64,000 bases of DNA from Streptococcus mitis. GTDB lineage: Bacteria; Bacillota; Bacilli; Lactobacillales; Streptococcaceae. The notes under the pieces are model-generated. The model had not been told where the DNA came from, did no database searches, and saw only the letters and a program-made list of their open reading frames with translations. The position numbers were made by a program, and so were the translations under genes. The stretch is taken from positions 15,452 through 79,451 of the forward strand of contig MKYF01000026.1 in the NCBI GenBank assembly GCA_001914195.1. Direction: 5' to 3'. Below are positions 43,940 to 53,340 of this stretch, one piece after another; position 1 is the first letter of the stretch; every line of letters begins with the position of its first letter.

Positions 43940-44553
43940 TTACCATAAAACCTCAGCCATATTTTTGTAAGAAATAGACTTATCATGATTTGCTCTAATC
44001 GTAAGATTATAACCACTTTCATTCCTATCCATGTCAATATTTAGATTGTAAAATCCCTTCTGTTCAATGAGAATATTCAAGGTATCTATTGAAGGTTTAT
44101 TGGTTACAAATCCAGTCATTCTGATATGATAATGGGTATCGATTTTCAAAAATTTGGAGCTACTTTTCTGAACAGAGACGACAATAAGCCTAGAAAAGCA
44201 AAACCTGCTCCAATCGCCATCCCAATACCTGCAGTTACCCAAATACCAACTGCTGTGGTGATACCACTGATTTTTTTATCCCTCATGAAAATAATACCAC
44301 CGCCAATGAAACTAATTCCACTGACAATTTGGGCCGCAACCCTAGAAGTATCATAATTAGGCGTATCCAAGAAAGCTTCTTTTGATAAAATCATCATTAA
44401 AGTTGCAGTTAAGGCAACCAAAATATGAGTCTTTCTCCCAGCCTACTTGTGCTTAGATTTTCTTTCATAGCCAATGATAAAACCAGAAAAACAAGACAAT
44501 AAAATGAGAATAATATGTCGGACTTCAATCGGTAGAGCTATCGTATCAAGCAT
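43940..44553 (-). pseudogene. MgtC/SapB-family membrane protein, degenerate
   Basis: From the ATG at 44551 the frame reads a membrane helix ending IIGYERKSKHK and then hits TAG at codon 37 (44443-44445), in the middle of the conserved ERxxKxKxAGxRTH motif. It reopens in the same frame as AGRKTHILVALTATLMMILS...GIGMAIGAGFAF, ends at 44146, and the C-terminal cytoplasmic domain (VQKSSSKFLKIDTHYHIRMT...) continues in another frame to 43940, so a frameshift lies near 44150-44190. One nonsense and one frameshift: a dead gene. Confidence 0.85.
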
Positions 44554-44649
44554 TATTTCCCTCCTCTATTACTCATAATTTTATATTATAATCCTAGTTG
44601 AAACTTTTTTCAAGAGAATATATTAGTTGAAAATTGTCCTTTTTAAAAC

Positions 44650-44688
44650 AAAAAACCGCAGTTATCTTCTAGTAATAACTTGCAGTTT
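44650..44688 (-). terminator. Terminator of the AI-2E/TPR gene pair
   Basis: Minus-strand stem AACTGCAAGTTAT / ATAACTGCGGTT with T-run at 44648-44653, about 20 bases after the TPR gene stop. Confidence 0.75.
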
Positions 44689-44706
44689 TCTGTAACTAAT
44701 GGATTC

Positions 44707-45936
44707 TTACAATCTCTCAATCAATTCTTGCATTTGCACATCATCTGGAACTAATTTTAAGTAAGCTTGGGCATTAACTTTTGCTTCTTCAAAGTAGCCC
44801 AATTCACGCAAGAGATAAATATAGTGTTCCAAAAACTCTGGATTATCCTTCAAATCTCCTGCCAATTCTTGATAAAGCTCATAGGCAGAATCCAAATCGT
44901 CCATTTCTTGATAGGAACGAGCAATCAACCACTTGGTCAAGAGATTTTCTGGCTCCTCACTTTGCAAGTCTAGAATATCCTCATAACGCTCCTGCTCCAG
45001 ATAAATAGTAGCTAGACGGAGTAAGATTTCTTCCGTATCCTCAGCATCTTCTTTTGCAGTAAGGAGATAATTTTCTGCACCACTAGCATCATGCAATTCA
45101 TAAGAAAATTGTGAAGCAGCCAGTAAGAGACGAGTTTCAAAGGGATTTTTCTCCAAGCCTTGCTTAGCAATACGCAGAGCTTCTTGAACTTGATGTTCCT
45201 TATGTAAGGCCTGACTGTAACCATACTCATAGCCTTCAAAATCAGGTGAAATGGTATCAAGTTGCTTAAAGTAGAGAACAGCTTTTTGATATTCTTCTTG
45301 ATCAAAGTAAAGACTGGCTAACTCAAAAGCTGTTAAATCATCATATTCTAACTCCAGGGCTTTTTCTAAAAACTCTGTAGCCGTTTCAAATTTCCCTAAC
45401 TGGGCATAGGCAAAGCCAATTCGTTGATAGGTAGAAATACCCGTTTGTTCATAAATCGAGCGATTATCTAACTGGGCATAGCCTTGAATAGCTTCTTGGT
45501 AATTTTCCAACTCACTATCCAACTCTGCTAAGCCCAATATCAAGAGAGGATCCTCTGAGTAGCTCAAGGCTTCCAGCAATTTCTCACGCGCTACATCTGT
45601 CAAACCTTCCAACTGGTAAAGGTCTGCCTTCAGAGCCAAAGCCGAAATATACCAGTCACTGTCAGCTTGGATTTCCTCAAGATAAGCAAAGGCTTCTTCG
45701 ATTTGACCATCCTCGCTAGCAATAGCTGCTAGATTAAGATTAACCTCTGGAAAATCCTCTATGATTTTCAGGTAAATTTCCTTGGCCTGAGGATAGAAAC
45801 CAATTCCTTCTAGATAAGTCGCTAATTCATACAGAAGGTCACTTGGATCATTTTCTAAAGCTTTAACGAAATAGTGCTCTGCCTTAACTAAATCTTGCTC
45901 CTCCAAAGCCTGTAACATCTGTTGACTATTGTTCAC
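44707..45936 (-). CDS. Tetratricopeptide repeat protein
   Basis: A 409-residue soluble, acidic protein made almost wholly of TPR helices (repeated units such as AKEIYLKIIEDFPEVNLNLA, YQRIGFAYAQLGKFETATEF, ALEL...AFELASLYFDQEEYQKAV). Likely a protein-interaction scaffold; no catalytic domain or signal sequence is visible. Its start overlaps the end of the AI-2E-family gene by 11 bases, and the two are co-transcribed. Confidence 0.85.
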   Translation of the reverse strand: MNNSQQMLQALEEQDLVKAEHYFVKALENDPSDLLYELATYLEGIGFYPQAKEIYLKIIEDFPEVNLNLAAIASEDGQIEEAFAYLEEIQADSDWYISALALKADLYQLEGLTDVAREKLLEALSYSEDPLLILGLAELDSELENYQEAIQGYAQLDNRSIYEQTGISTYQRIGFAYAQLGKFETATEFLEKALELEYDDLTAFELASLYFDQEEYQKAVLYFKQLDTISPDFEGYEYGYSQALHKEHQVQEALRIAKQGLEKNPFETRLLLAASQFSYELHDASGAENYLLTAKEDAEDTEEILLRLATIYLEQERYEDILDLQSEEPENLLTKWLIARSYQEMDDLDSAYELYQELAGDLKDNPEFLEHYIYLLRELGYFEEAKVNAQAYLKLVPDDVQMQELIERL

Positions 45937-47092
45937 TCTTAGCTTCCTCTCCTTCTAGTTCATATAGGCCACTAACTACCTTATACCATTCAAAAATCGC
46001 TGAAATGACAACTTTAGCAGAGGCATAAACCGGAATACCGAGCAAGACTCCCCATATGCCAAACATGGATCCTGAAGTCAACAAGACAAAGAGAACATTA
46101 ATGGGATGGATGTTTAATTGACTTCCCAAAATCAATGGAGAGACAAAACGGCCTTCAATAGTTTGTTCTACGATAAAGACAATCACTACTTTCAAAAGCA
46201 TGACTGGCCCAGCAATCAAACCCAATACTAGGGCAGGAAACATGGCTAGGAAACTACCCAAATAAGGAACCAGATTTAGAATACCAGCAGTAACACCCAG
46301 CGTAACCGCATAGCGTAGACCAATGATCTTGAAGAAGATGATAAACATCACCGCAACAATAATAGCCACTGTCACTTGTCCTCGAACATAGTTAGACAAC
46401 TGCTGATTCACATCTGATAAAACTTGTCCAACAGGTTCTTTCAATTTCGTTGGCATGAATTGGGTCAAATAGTGACGCAGGCCTTTCCCATCACGTAAGA
46501 GATAAAAGAGCATGAAAGGAACGATAATCAAGGCAACAATCACTTGAGAAGCCCCGCTAATAAAGGCACTCACCCAGTTGACTGCCTGAGATGAAACCTT
46601 ACTTGCCCAAACTGTAGCCTGACTTGAAAAGTTTGTCAAAACTTGTTCTAGCTGAGGCCTGAAATCATCTGGTAAACGCTTGGTGACCAAATCATCAATA
46701 ACCCGATCAGCATCTTCAAGATAGATTGGTACATTTCTTGCAAATGTTAAAACTTGACGTTGCAGATTTGGAATCGCTACTGCCAAGCCCCAAATGATAA
46801 AGATAGCGATAATCACAAAAACAGTACTGATTGCTATGACACGATTAACCTTATGCTTCTCCATCCAATCAACAATAGGATTTAATAAATAATATAGCAA
46901 ACCAGATAGAATGACTGGTAACATCACAACTGCCAAAAAGTCCAAAACAGGTGAAAATAGAAAACTAATCTTACTTAAAATAAAAAGATTCAGTCCCAAT
47001 AACAAAGTTACTAAAAATACCGTAATGGCCTTGTTATCCAAAAACCACTTAAAAAACCAAGATAGGCTAAAATGTTTCTCTTTTTGTTCCAT
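45926..47092 (-). CDS. AI-2E family (PerM-like) transporter
   Basis: A 388-residue membrane protein with about eight hydrophobic segments and the family motif GILNLVPYLGSFLAMFPALVLGL plus IHPINVLFVLLTSGSMFGIWGVLLGIPVYA near the end. Members include the TqsA autoinducer-2 exporter and PerM; some are ion antiporters. The substrate is unknown. It precedes and overlaps the TPR gene. Confidence 0.85.
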   Translation of the reverse strand: MEQKEKHFSLSWFFKWFLDNKAITVFLVTLLLGLNLFILSKISFLFSPVLDFLAVVMLPVILSGLLYYLLNPIVDWMEKHKVNRVIAISTVFVIIAIFIIWGLAVAIPNLQRQVLTFARNVPIYLEDADRVIDDLVTKRLPDDFRPQLEQVLTNFSSQATVWASKVSSQAVNWVSAFISGASQVIVALIIVPFMLFYLLRDGKGLRHYLTQFMPTKLKEPVGQVLSDVNQQLSNYVRGQVTVAIIVAVMFIIFFKIIGLRYAVTLGVTAGILNLVPYLGSFLAMFPALVLGLIAGPVMLLKVVIVFIVEQTIEGRFVSPLILGSQLNIHPINVLFVLLTSGSMFGIWGVLLGIPVYASAKVVISAIFEWYKVVSGLYELEGEEAKSEQ

Positions 47093-47182
47093 ATATAATT
47101 CCTTTCTGTCATTCTCTCATTATACCATTTTTAGGTCAAAATAACTCTTTTTTAAAGTGCTTACATAGAGACAGCGACATAA

Positions 47183-47206
47183 AAAATCCCCTCAAAAGAG
47201 GAGATT
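47183..47206 (-). terminator. Terminator of the oligopeptide-binding lipoprotein gene
   Basis: Minus-strand stem AATCTCCTC / GAGGGGATT with T-run at 47181-47186, immediately after the stop. Confidence 0.8.
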
Positions 47207-47209
47207 CGA

Positions 47210-49192
47210 TTAGTCTTGAATATGACGGTCTAAGTTCTTCTGATAATCTGCGTTTGATTTGGCTTTTTCGTCAGCAAATTTCTTGCGGAACTCATCCATT
47301 TCTTTAGTAGTGACAATCTTATCTTGGATTTTCAGATACTTGTAGCTATGTTCATTGGTCTTATCACCTACCCAGCCACCTGCACCACTGCCAGGAACCA
47401 TTTTCGTCACTAGCATTTGAGCACCATCAGAGTATACTGGAATAACAAGTGCACTATCTGACAACCAAGCTTGGGCCTTAGCATATTTGGAATAACGTTT
47501 TTGAAGGTCTGTTTTCTCACTATTTGCATCATCAATCAGTTCTTTGTATTTATCCAATCCAACTGTTTTAATAACTGGATTGTCTGTTCCTGGTGCCACA
47601 CCAAGAGCACTTAGGAGACTTGGACCTGAAGTTGGATCAAATACATCTAGATAAGTCGATGGATCTGCAAAGTCTGGAGTCCAACCACTGACTGCATTAA
47701 TATCCCAGTCAGTATTTGCATTGGAAGTAGCTAGAGTAGTCATACTTCCCAATTCGTCATCAGAAACTTGTTGAATATCAACAACTACATTGTCAGAGCC
47801 TAAGGCTTCCTCAATGGATTGTTTATAAGACTGAACCTGACGAATAAAATCTGGATTTGATGAAGAAATTGGCAAATCTAAATGAATTGGGAACTGTACT
47901 CCATCAGCTTGAAGGGTTTTCTTAGCAGCTTCAAACTTAGCTTTAGCCTTGTCTACATTATGAAGTGAATCTTGGGCATCATCAAGACTAACATCTTTCC
48001 AGACATTATCCAATTTATCCAATTCTGTCTTAGTAACTTGACCAAATGTTTGATCTCCTACTTGAACAAATGTTGGAGGAGTGAAACTTGTCCGTAACTT
48101 ACGAGGTCCTACTTCATCACCAAATACTTGAGAGATCCCTGCTTTACGATCTACCGCAAAAGCCAAGGCTTGACGGAAATCTTTGTTTAAAAGTGCTTTC
48201 TTAGTAGATGATTTTTCTGCATCACTTGTTTTAGCAGTGTGATTGTAATTTACACGGTCGATATTGGTTGAGATATAAAAAACTCCTCCACGCTGTTGAC
48301 CATACACAATATTATCCTTGTATTTTTCTTTTAGACGTTCATAGTTGGCAGAGTTTTTAAAGAGTGGTGCAGCTGGATAGTGTCCCTCATCAAAACCGCG
48401 TCCTAGAGAGTCTGCATCTTGACCATCAAAGAAGGATAACTTGATATCATCAATAAAGACATTTTGTTTATCCCAGTAGTTTTGATTTTTGGTCATTTCG
48501 ATAGAAGACTTAGATGTAAGACCTTTGAGGAGATAAGGCCCATTGTATAGAATGCTCGTTACATCCGTTGGTTTACCAAAGTCATCTCCTTTAGAAGCTA
48601 AAAAGTCTTCATTAACTGGTGCAAGGACTCCCATTGTTGTTTTTGAATTCCAGAAAGATTCTGGATGGTTCAAAGTATAAACAACAGTATAATCGTCAGT
48701 TGCTTTTACCCCAACACTAGAAAAATCTGTTGTTTTCCCATTTACATAGTCATCCAATCCTTTGATAGAATCCTGTACGAGATAAAGAGCCTGTGATTTC
48801 TTATCTGCTGCGTGTTTCAGACCAGTCACAAAGTCTTGAGCCTTGACTTCACCATACTCTTCCCCCTCATTGGTATACCATTTGATACCCTGACGGATTT
48901 TATAGGTATAGGTCAAACCATCTTTGGAAACTGTCCAATCCTCTGCAACTGATGGAACAAGATTCCCATATTGGTCATTTTCAAGCAAACCGTCAATAAC
49001 GTTACCTGTGACCTGTTTAGTGCTGACATTTCCAGAAACTGTATAATCCAGACTCGCAGGATCTGATGAAAATACATAGGCATAAGTAACTGGTTTAGTT
49101 GCTTCCTTATTCCCATTACCAGATGAACAAGCTGCTAGAACAGCTGCTGAAAGTACAGCAACTCCTGCTGCTAAGAAAACACGTTTTTTCAT
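47210..49192 (-). CDS. Oligopeptide-binding lipoprotein (AmiA/AliA/AliB type)
   Basis: Extracellular peptide receptor for the Ami oligopeptide importer. The 660 residues start with a lipoprotein signal and lipobox LAAC (Cys22), followed by the family-5 binding fold: ENDQYGNLVPSVAEDWTVSK, LTYTYKIRQGIKWYTNEGEEY, and KALLNKDFRQALAFAVDRKA. It is a paralogue clearly related to AmiA, AliA and AliB but not identical to any from memory. It is monocistronic, with no permease genes beside it, so it would use a shared Ami permease. Such receptors can also carry signalling peptides. Confidence 0.9.
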   Translation of the reverse strand: MKKRVFLAAGVAVLSAAVLAACSSGNGNKEATKPVTYAYVFSSDPASLDYTVSGNVSTKQVTGNVIDGLLENDQYGNLVPSVAEDWTVSKDGLTYTYKIRQGIKWYTNEGEEYGEVKAQDFVTGLKHAADKKSQALYLVQDSIKGLDDYVNGKTTDFSSVGVKATDDYTVVYTLNHPESFWNSKTTMGVLAPVNEDFLASKGDDFGKPTDVTSILYNGPYLLKGLTSKSSIEMTKNQNYWDKQNVFIDDIKLSFFDGQDADSLGRGFDEGHYPAAPLFKNSANYERLKEKYKDNIVYGQQRGGVFYISTNIDRVNYNHTAKTSDAEKSSTKKALLNKDFRQALAFAVDRKAGISQVFGDEVGPRKLRTSFTPPTFVQVGDQTFGQVTKTELDKLDNVWKDVSLDDAQDSLHNVDKAKAKFEAAKKTLQADGVQFPIHLDLPISSSNPDFIRQVQSYKQSIEEALGSDNVVVDIQQVSDDELGSMTTLATSNANTDWDINAVSGWTPDFADPSTYLDVFDPTSGPSLLSALGVAPGTDNPVIKTVGLDKYKELIDDANSEKTDLQKRYSKYAKAQAWLSDSALVIPVYSDGAQMLVTKMVPGSGAGGWVGDKTNEHSYKYLKIQDKIVTTKEMDEFRKKFADEKAKSNADYQKNLDRHIQD

Positions 49193-49222
49193 AAAAAACT
49201 CCTTTGCATTTTTTATATGATT

Positions 49223-49251
49223 ATTATAGCACTTTTCAAAAGGAATTCAAG
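49223..49251 (-). promoter_or_regulatory. Promoter of the oligopeptide-binding lipoprotein gene
   Basis: Minus-strand CTTGAA (49246-49251), 17-base spacer, TGC-TATAAT (49223-49228), about 30 bases before the ATG, which has AAAGGAG. Confidence 0.65.
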
Positions 49252-49317
49252 TTAAATTTGATATTTTATTATACTTATTTATGTATTAGAGAGTTTCTCC
49301 AACTACAATTTTTGTGA

Positions 49318-49323
49318 TATAAT
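49318..49323 (+). promoter_or_regulatory. Extended -10 promoter of the lactonase-family gene
   Basis: TGTGATATAAT with TG two bases before TATAAT; no strong -35. The ATG follows 30 bases on, after AGAGGTAAAG. Confidence 0.55.
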
Positions 49324-49352
49324 AGTCTTATCTTTATTATAGAGGTAAAGTT

Positions 49353-50366
49353 ATGAAAGAAACTGTTTATTTTGGAACTTATACACGTCGTACTTCCCAA
49401 GGGATTTACAAGGCAGACTTTGATACAGAAACTGGGCAGCTTTCAAATCTAGAACTTTTTGCAGCTGAGCCAAGCCCGACCTACCTTGCCTTTGACCAGC
49501 ACCAACATTTATACACTGTTGGTAGTCAAGACGATAAAGGGGGGATTGCAGCCTATCAAACTGATGGGACCTTATTAAATCATGTCGTGGAAGAAGGAGC
49601 TCCCCACTGTTATGTTGCTGTGGATGAAAAGCGTGATTTGGTTTACGCAGCTAACTACCATAAAGGACAGGTACTAGTTTATAAACGTCAGGAAGATGGT
49701 CGTCTTCTACTTAATGATGTAGATCAACATAGTGGCCAAGGTCCACATGAAAATCAAGCTTCCCCCCATGTTCACTTTACAGACTTAACACCTGACCACT
49801 ATCTAGTGACTTGTGATTTGGGTACTGACCAAGTCATCACTTATGACCTTGATCAAGAAGGGAAATTATCTAAGCTCTATACCTACAATAGTATTCCTGG
49901 AGCTGGTTCTCGTCATATCGTTTTCCATAACCACTATAAAATCGCTTATCTCATTTGTGAACTCAATAGCACTATTGAAGTTCTAATCTACGATGGTGTT
50001 GGCGAATTTGAACGCATGCAAGTTATCTCAACTCTACCAGAAGGTTACGAAGGTTTTAATGGTACTGCTGCTATTCGTCTCTCTAAAGACGGTAAATACC
50101 TCTACGCTTCTAACCGTGGCCATGATTCTATCGCAGTATATACAATCCTTGCGGACGGTAGTTTAGAGTTGTTAGAAATCGTTCCGACACATGGTCAGAT
50201 TCCACGTGATTTTGATTTGACACCAGACCAAGAATTTGTCATTGCTGTCCATCAAGACTCTGACAATGCAACCGTTTTTAAACGCAATCCTGAAACTGGT
50301 CGTCTAGCAGAACTTTCCAACGACTTCCATGTTCCAGAAGCGGTCTGCATCAGTTTTGCCCCTTAA
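49353..50366 (+). CDS. Lactonase-family beta-propeller protein (6-phosphogluconolactonase-like)
   Basis: A 337-residue seven-bladed beta-propeller of the YbhE/Pgl lactonase family: N-terminal ETVYFGTYTRRTSQGIYKAD, APHCYVAVDEKRDLVYAANY, SPHVHFTDLTPD, GAGSRHIVFH and YLYASNRGHDSIAVY are family blocks. It could hydrolyse 6-phosphogluconolactone made by Zwf, but the family also includes proteins of other function. Convergent with atpC; shares a terminator. Confidence 0.85.
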   Translation: MKETVYFGTYTRRTSQGIYKADFDTETGQLSNLELFAAEPSPTYLAFDQHQHLYTVGSQDDKGGIAAYQTDGTLLNHVVEEGAPHCYVAVDEKRDLVYAANYHKGQVLVYKRQEDGRLLLNDVDQHSGQGPHENQASPHVHFTDLTPDHYLVTCDLGTDQVITYDLDQEGKLSKLYTYNSIPGAGSRHIVFHNHYKIAYLICELNSTIEVLIYDGVGEFERMQVISTLPEGYEGFNGTAAIRLSKDGKYLYASNRGHDSIAVYTILADGSLELLEIVPTHGQIPRDFDLTPDQEFVIAVHQDSDNATVFKRNPETGRLAELSNDFHVPEAVCISFAP

Positions 50367-50374
50367 GAAAACAT

Positions 50375-50409
50375 AAAAAATGAACTTGGTAACTCAAGTT
50401 CATTTTTTT
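50375..50409. terminator. Bidirectional terminator between the lactonase gene and atpC
   Basis: TGAACTTG (50381-50388) / CAAGTTCA (50395-50402) with A-run to the left and T-run to the right. Confidence 0.85.
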
Positions 50410-50410
50410 C

Positions 50411-50830
50411 TTATAGTCTTTTTCCGACATTAATACGGTTAATGGCACGTTGCAGTGCAATCTTCGCACGACGTTCTTGATCAATCAAGTTTTTGTCTTG
50501 TGCTTCTTCAATTTCACGCTCTGCTCGAAGCTTGGCACGTTCTGCACGACTGATATCGATATCACGAGCACGTTCTGCAGAATCCGCAACGATTGTGATG
50601 GTATTATTGGCAATTTCAATAACGCCTCCGTTTACTGCAATCCAGTTCACGTGATCTTCATCATCAATACGTTTTACCTTTACTTCATCAACTGCTAAAA
50701 CCGCAATCATATTTTCATGTCGTGGCAAGATCCCCATCTCACCATCCAGAGTTCGAACCGATACATAGCTGGCATGGTGATCATAGACGAGACCATCTGG
50801 TGTCACGATCTGGACAGTTAACTGAGCCAT
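50411..50830 (-). CDS. atpC: F1-ATPase epsilon subunit
   Basis: Central-stalk regulatory subunit. The 139 residues show the N-terminal beta sandwich (VQIVTPDGLVYDHHASYVSVRTLDGEMGILPRHENM) and the C-terminal two-helix arm (RAERAKLRAEREIEEAQDK). Last gene of the F-ATPase operon, 10 bases after atpD. In streptococci this enzyme mainly pumps protons out using ATP. Confidence 0.95.
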   Translation of the reverse strand: MAQLTVQIVTPDGLVYDHHASYVSVRTLDGEMGILPRHENMIAVLAVDEVKVKRIDDEDHVNWIAVNGGVIEIANNTITIVADSAERARDIDISRAERAKLRAEREIEEAQDKNLIDQERRAKIALQRAINRINVGKRL

Positions 50831-50840
50831 AGATCACCTC

Positions 50841-52247
50841 TTAAAATCCCATTTTTTCAGCTTTTGCAATCACATCTTCGATAGAACCTACACCACGGAA
50901 GGCATCTTCTGGCAAGTGGTCATGTTTACCATCAAGGATTTCCTTAAAGCCACGAACAGTTTCAGCAACTGGAACATAAGAACCTGGCTGACCAGTAAAT
51001 TGTTCCGCAACGTTGAAGTTTTGTGACAAGAAGAACTGGATACGACGGGCACGAGCAACCAAGGTCTTTTCTTCATCAGAAAGCTCATCCATACCAAGGA
51101 TAGCAATGATATCTTGCAACTCATGGTAACGTTGAAGGACACGTTTTACTTCAGCAGCAACTGCATAGTGCTCTTCTCCAACGATTTCAGGTGCCAAGGC
51201 ACGTGAGCTTGAAGCAAGTGGGTCAACGGCTGGATAAATACCCAATTGTACCAACTTACGTTCCAAGTTTGTAGTAGAATCCAAGTGAGCGAAGGCTGTT
51301 GCTGGCGCAGGGTCAGTATAGTCATCCGCTGGCACATAGATAGCTTGAATAGAGGTTACAGAACCCTTCTTGGTTGATGTGATACGCTCTTGCAATTGAC
51401 CCATTTCCGTAGCAAGTGTTGGTTGATAACCAACGGCTGAAGGCATACGACCTAAAAGGGCAGATACTTCTGAACCAGCCTGAGTGAAACGGAAGATATT
51501 ATCGATAAAGAGAAGCACGTCTTGGCCTTCTACATCACGGAAGTATTCAGCGATTGTCAAACCAGTAAGGGCAACACGCATACGTGCTCCTGGTGGCTCA
51601 TTCATCTGACCAAATACCATGGCTGTTTTCTCGATAACGCCTGATTCTTTCATTTCCCAGTAAAGGTCATTCCCCTCACGAGTACGTTCCCCAACACCAG
51701 TAAATACTGAAATACCACCGTGTTCTTGGGCAATGTTGTGAATCAATTCTTGAATCAAGACGGTTTTACCAACTCCGGCACCACCGAAAAGTCCAACCTT
51801 ACCACCTTTAAGGTAAGGGGCAAGAAGGTCGATAACCTTAATCCCTGTTTCAAGGATTTCAGAAGAGGTAGACAACTCATCAAAAGTTGGAGCTTTTTTA
51901 TGAATTGGCTGACGCTCTGCGTCTTCTGTAAAAGGAGCTTCCAAGTCAATGGTATCTCCCAAAACGTTGAAGACACGTCCCAAAGTTTCTTTACCTACTG
52001 GTACAGAGATTGGACGACCTGTGTCCAATACTTCCATTCCACGAGTCAACCCATCTGTTGATTCCATGGCGATAGTACGGACCATACCATCTCCCAACTC
52101 CAAGGCTACTTCAAGGACGATTTTTGTTTTTCTTTCGTCATTTTTGTAGACGACAAGTGCATTGTTAATCTCAGGAAGTTTTTCCCCTGCTGCAAACAAG
52201 ACGTCTACAACGGGACCGATAACCTGAGCAATTTTACCTGAACTCAT
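50841..52247 (-). CDS. atpD: F1-ATPase beta subunit
   Basis: Catalytic subunit. The 468 residues carry Walker A GGAGVGKTVLIQEL (about 152-160), the catalytic Glu in GERTREGNDLY, Walker B VLLFIDNIFRFTQAGSEVSALLGRMPSAVGYQPTL and ALAPEIVGEEHYAVA. Length is standard. Separated from atpG by 199 bases that contain a BOX element, unlike the tight spacing elsewhere in the operon. Confidence 0.98.
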   Translation of the reverse strand: MSSGKIAQVIGPVVDVLFAAGEKLPEINNALVVYKNDERKTKIVLEVALELGDGMVRTIAMESTDGLTRGMEVLDTGRPISVPVGKETLGRVFNVLGDTIDLEAPFTEDAERQPIHKKAPTFDELSTSSEILETGIKVIDLLAPYLKGGKVGLFGGAGVGKTVLIQELIHNIAQEHGGISVFTGVGERTREGNDLYWEMKESGVIEKTAMVFGQMNEPPGARMRVALTGLTIAEYFRDVEGQDVLLFIDNIFRFTQAGSEVSALLGRMPSAVGYQPTLATEMGQLQERITSTKKGSVTSIQAIYVPADDYTDPAPATAFAHLDSTTNLERKLVQLGIYPAVDPLASSSRALAPEIVGEEHYAVAAEVKRVLQRYHELQDIIAILGMDELSDEEKTLVARARRIQFFLSQNFNVAEQFTGQPGSYVPVAETVRGFKEILDGKHDHLPEDAFRGVGSIEDVIAKAEKMGF

Positions 52248-52301
52248 CTCCTTCTCCTATTCTATATAAGATACTGTCGGTTCCTAGCTCAACTAGGTCC
52301 T

Positions 52302-52417
52302 AATACTCTTCGAAAATCTCTTCAAACCACGTCAGCTCTATCTGCAACCTCAAAACAATGTTTTGAGCAGCCTGTGGCTAGCTTCCTAGTTTGCTCTTTG
52401 ATTTTCATTGAGTATAA
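52302..52417 (-). repeat. BOX element inside the atp operon (atpG-atpD gap)
   Basis: Reverse-oriented BOX: ATACTCTTCGAAAATCTCTT at the left, the CCTCAAAACAATGTTTTGAG core in the middle, and TTTGATTTTCATTGAGTATA at the right; about 116 bases. It is shorter than the copy at 35412-35565, with the middle GACTGACGAAGTCAG segment absent. Confidence 0.9.
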
Positions 52418-52446
52418 GTTCATTTTCATACGAGCTGGACTAGAGC

Positions 52447-53325
52447 CTACTCTAAGGCACTAGCTCCTGCTACGATTTCTGTAATTTCTTGTGTAATCGC
52501 CGCCTGTCTGGCACGGTTATACTGAATTGTCAAATCATTAATGACTTTCTTAGCATTATCTGTCGCTGTTTGCATGGCTGTCATACCGGCAGCATTTTCA
52601 GCTGTCTTGGCATCGATAATAGCCCCGTAAATCATACTTTCTGCAAACTGAGGCAACAACTGCTCCAAAATTTCTTCACGGCCTGTCTCTAATTCAAAAG
52701 TCAAGCTGTAGTCTTCATCCGCTTCATTTGGATCCAAGTCAACAATCGGAAGCATTTGTTCCACACGCATTTGACTGGTTAGCGTATTGACATGGTGGTT
52801 GTAGCAAACATAAAGCTCATCAAAGAGTTCATTTTGGTACATTTCAACAGTTTTTGAAATAATCTTACGAACTTCATCAAAGCTAGGTTGGTCTGCCAAG
52901 CCACGTAGTTCATAAAGTGGTTGAATACCACGAGCCTTAAAGAAGTCAGCTCCCATTCCACCAATACAGATCATTTCAAAACCTTTACCGTCTGGATGGT
53001 ATTCTTCCTTCAACTCCATAACGGCTTTCAGAATAGAAGAATTATAACCTCCAACCAAACCACGATCTGAAGTAATGACGATATAGCCTGTCTTCTTCAC
53101 GGGACGGCTAATCAACATCGGATTGGTTGAACCACCAGCTCCATTACCATGAAGGATATCTGTCAAAAGTTTACGAACCTTCTGAGCATAAACTTGGAAG
53201 TTACGAGCTGCTTCTTCAGAGCGACCTAGCTTAGCAGCCGATACCATTTGCATGGCATTAGTGATTTGACTCGTATTTTTTGTTGAGGCGATTTTTGTTT
53301 TAATATCATTTAGAGATACTGCCAT
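52447..53325 (-). CDS. atpG: F1-ATPase gamma subunit
   Basis: Rotor shaft. The 292 residues have the N-terminal helix IKTKIASTKNTSQITNAMQMVSAAKL and the C-terminal signature TDNAKKVINDLTIQYNRARQAAITQEITEIV. Begins 15 bases after atpA. Full length. Confidence 0.97.
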   Translation of the reverse strand: MAVSLNDIKTKIASTKNTSQITNAMQMVSAAKLGRSEEAARNFQVYAQKVRKLLTDILHGNGAGGSTNPMLISRPVKKTGYIVITSDRGLVGGYNSSILKAVMELKEEYHPDGKGFEMICIGGMGADFFKARGIQPLYELRGLADQPSFDEVRKIISKTVEMYQNELFDELYVCYNHHVNTLTSQMRVEQMLPIVDLDPNEADEDYSLTFELETGREEILEQLLPQFAESMIYGAIIDAKTAENAAGMTAMQTATDNAKKVINDLTIQYNRARQAAITQEITEIVAGASALE

Positions 53326-53340
53326 CTGACACCTCTATTC

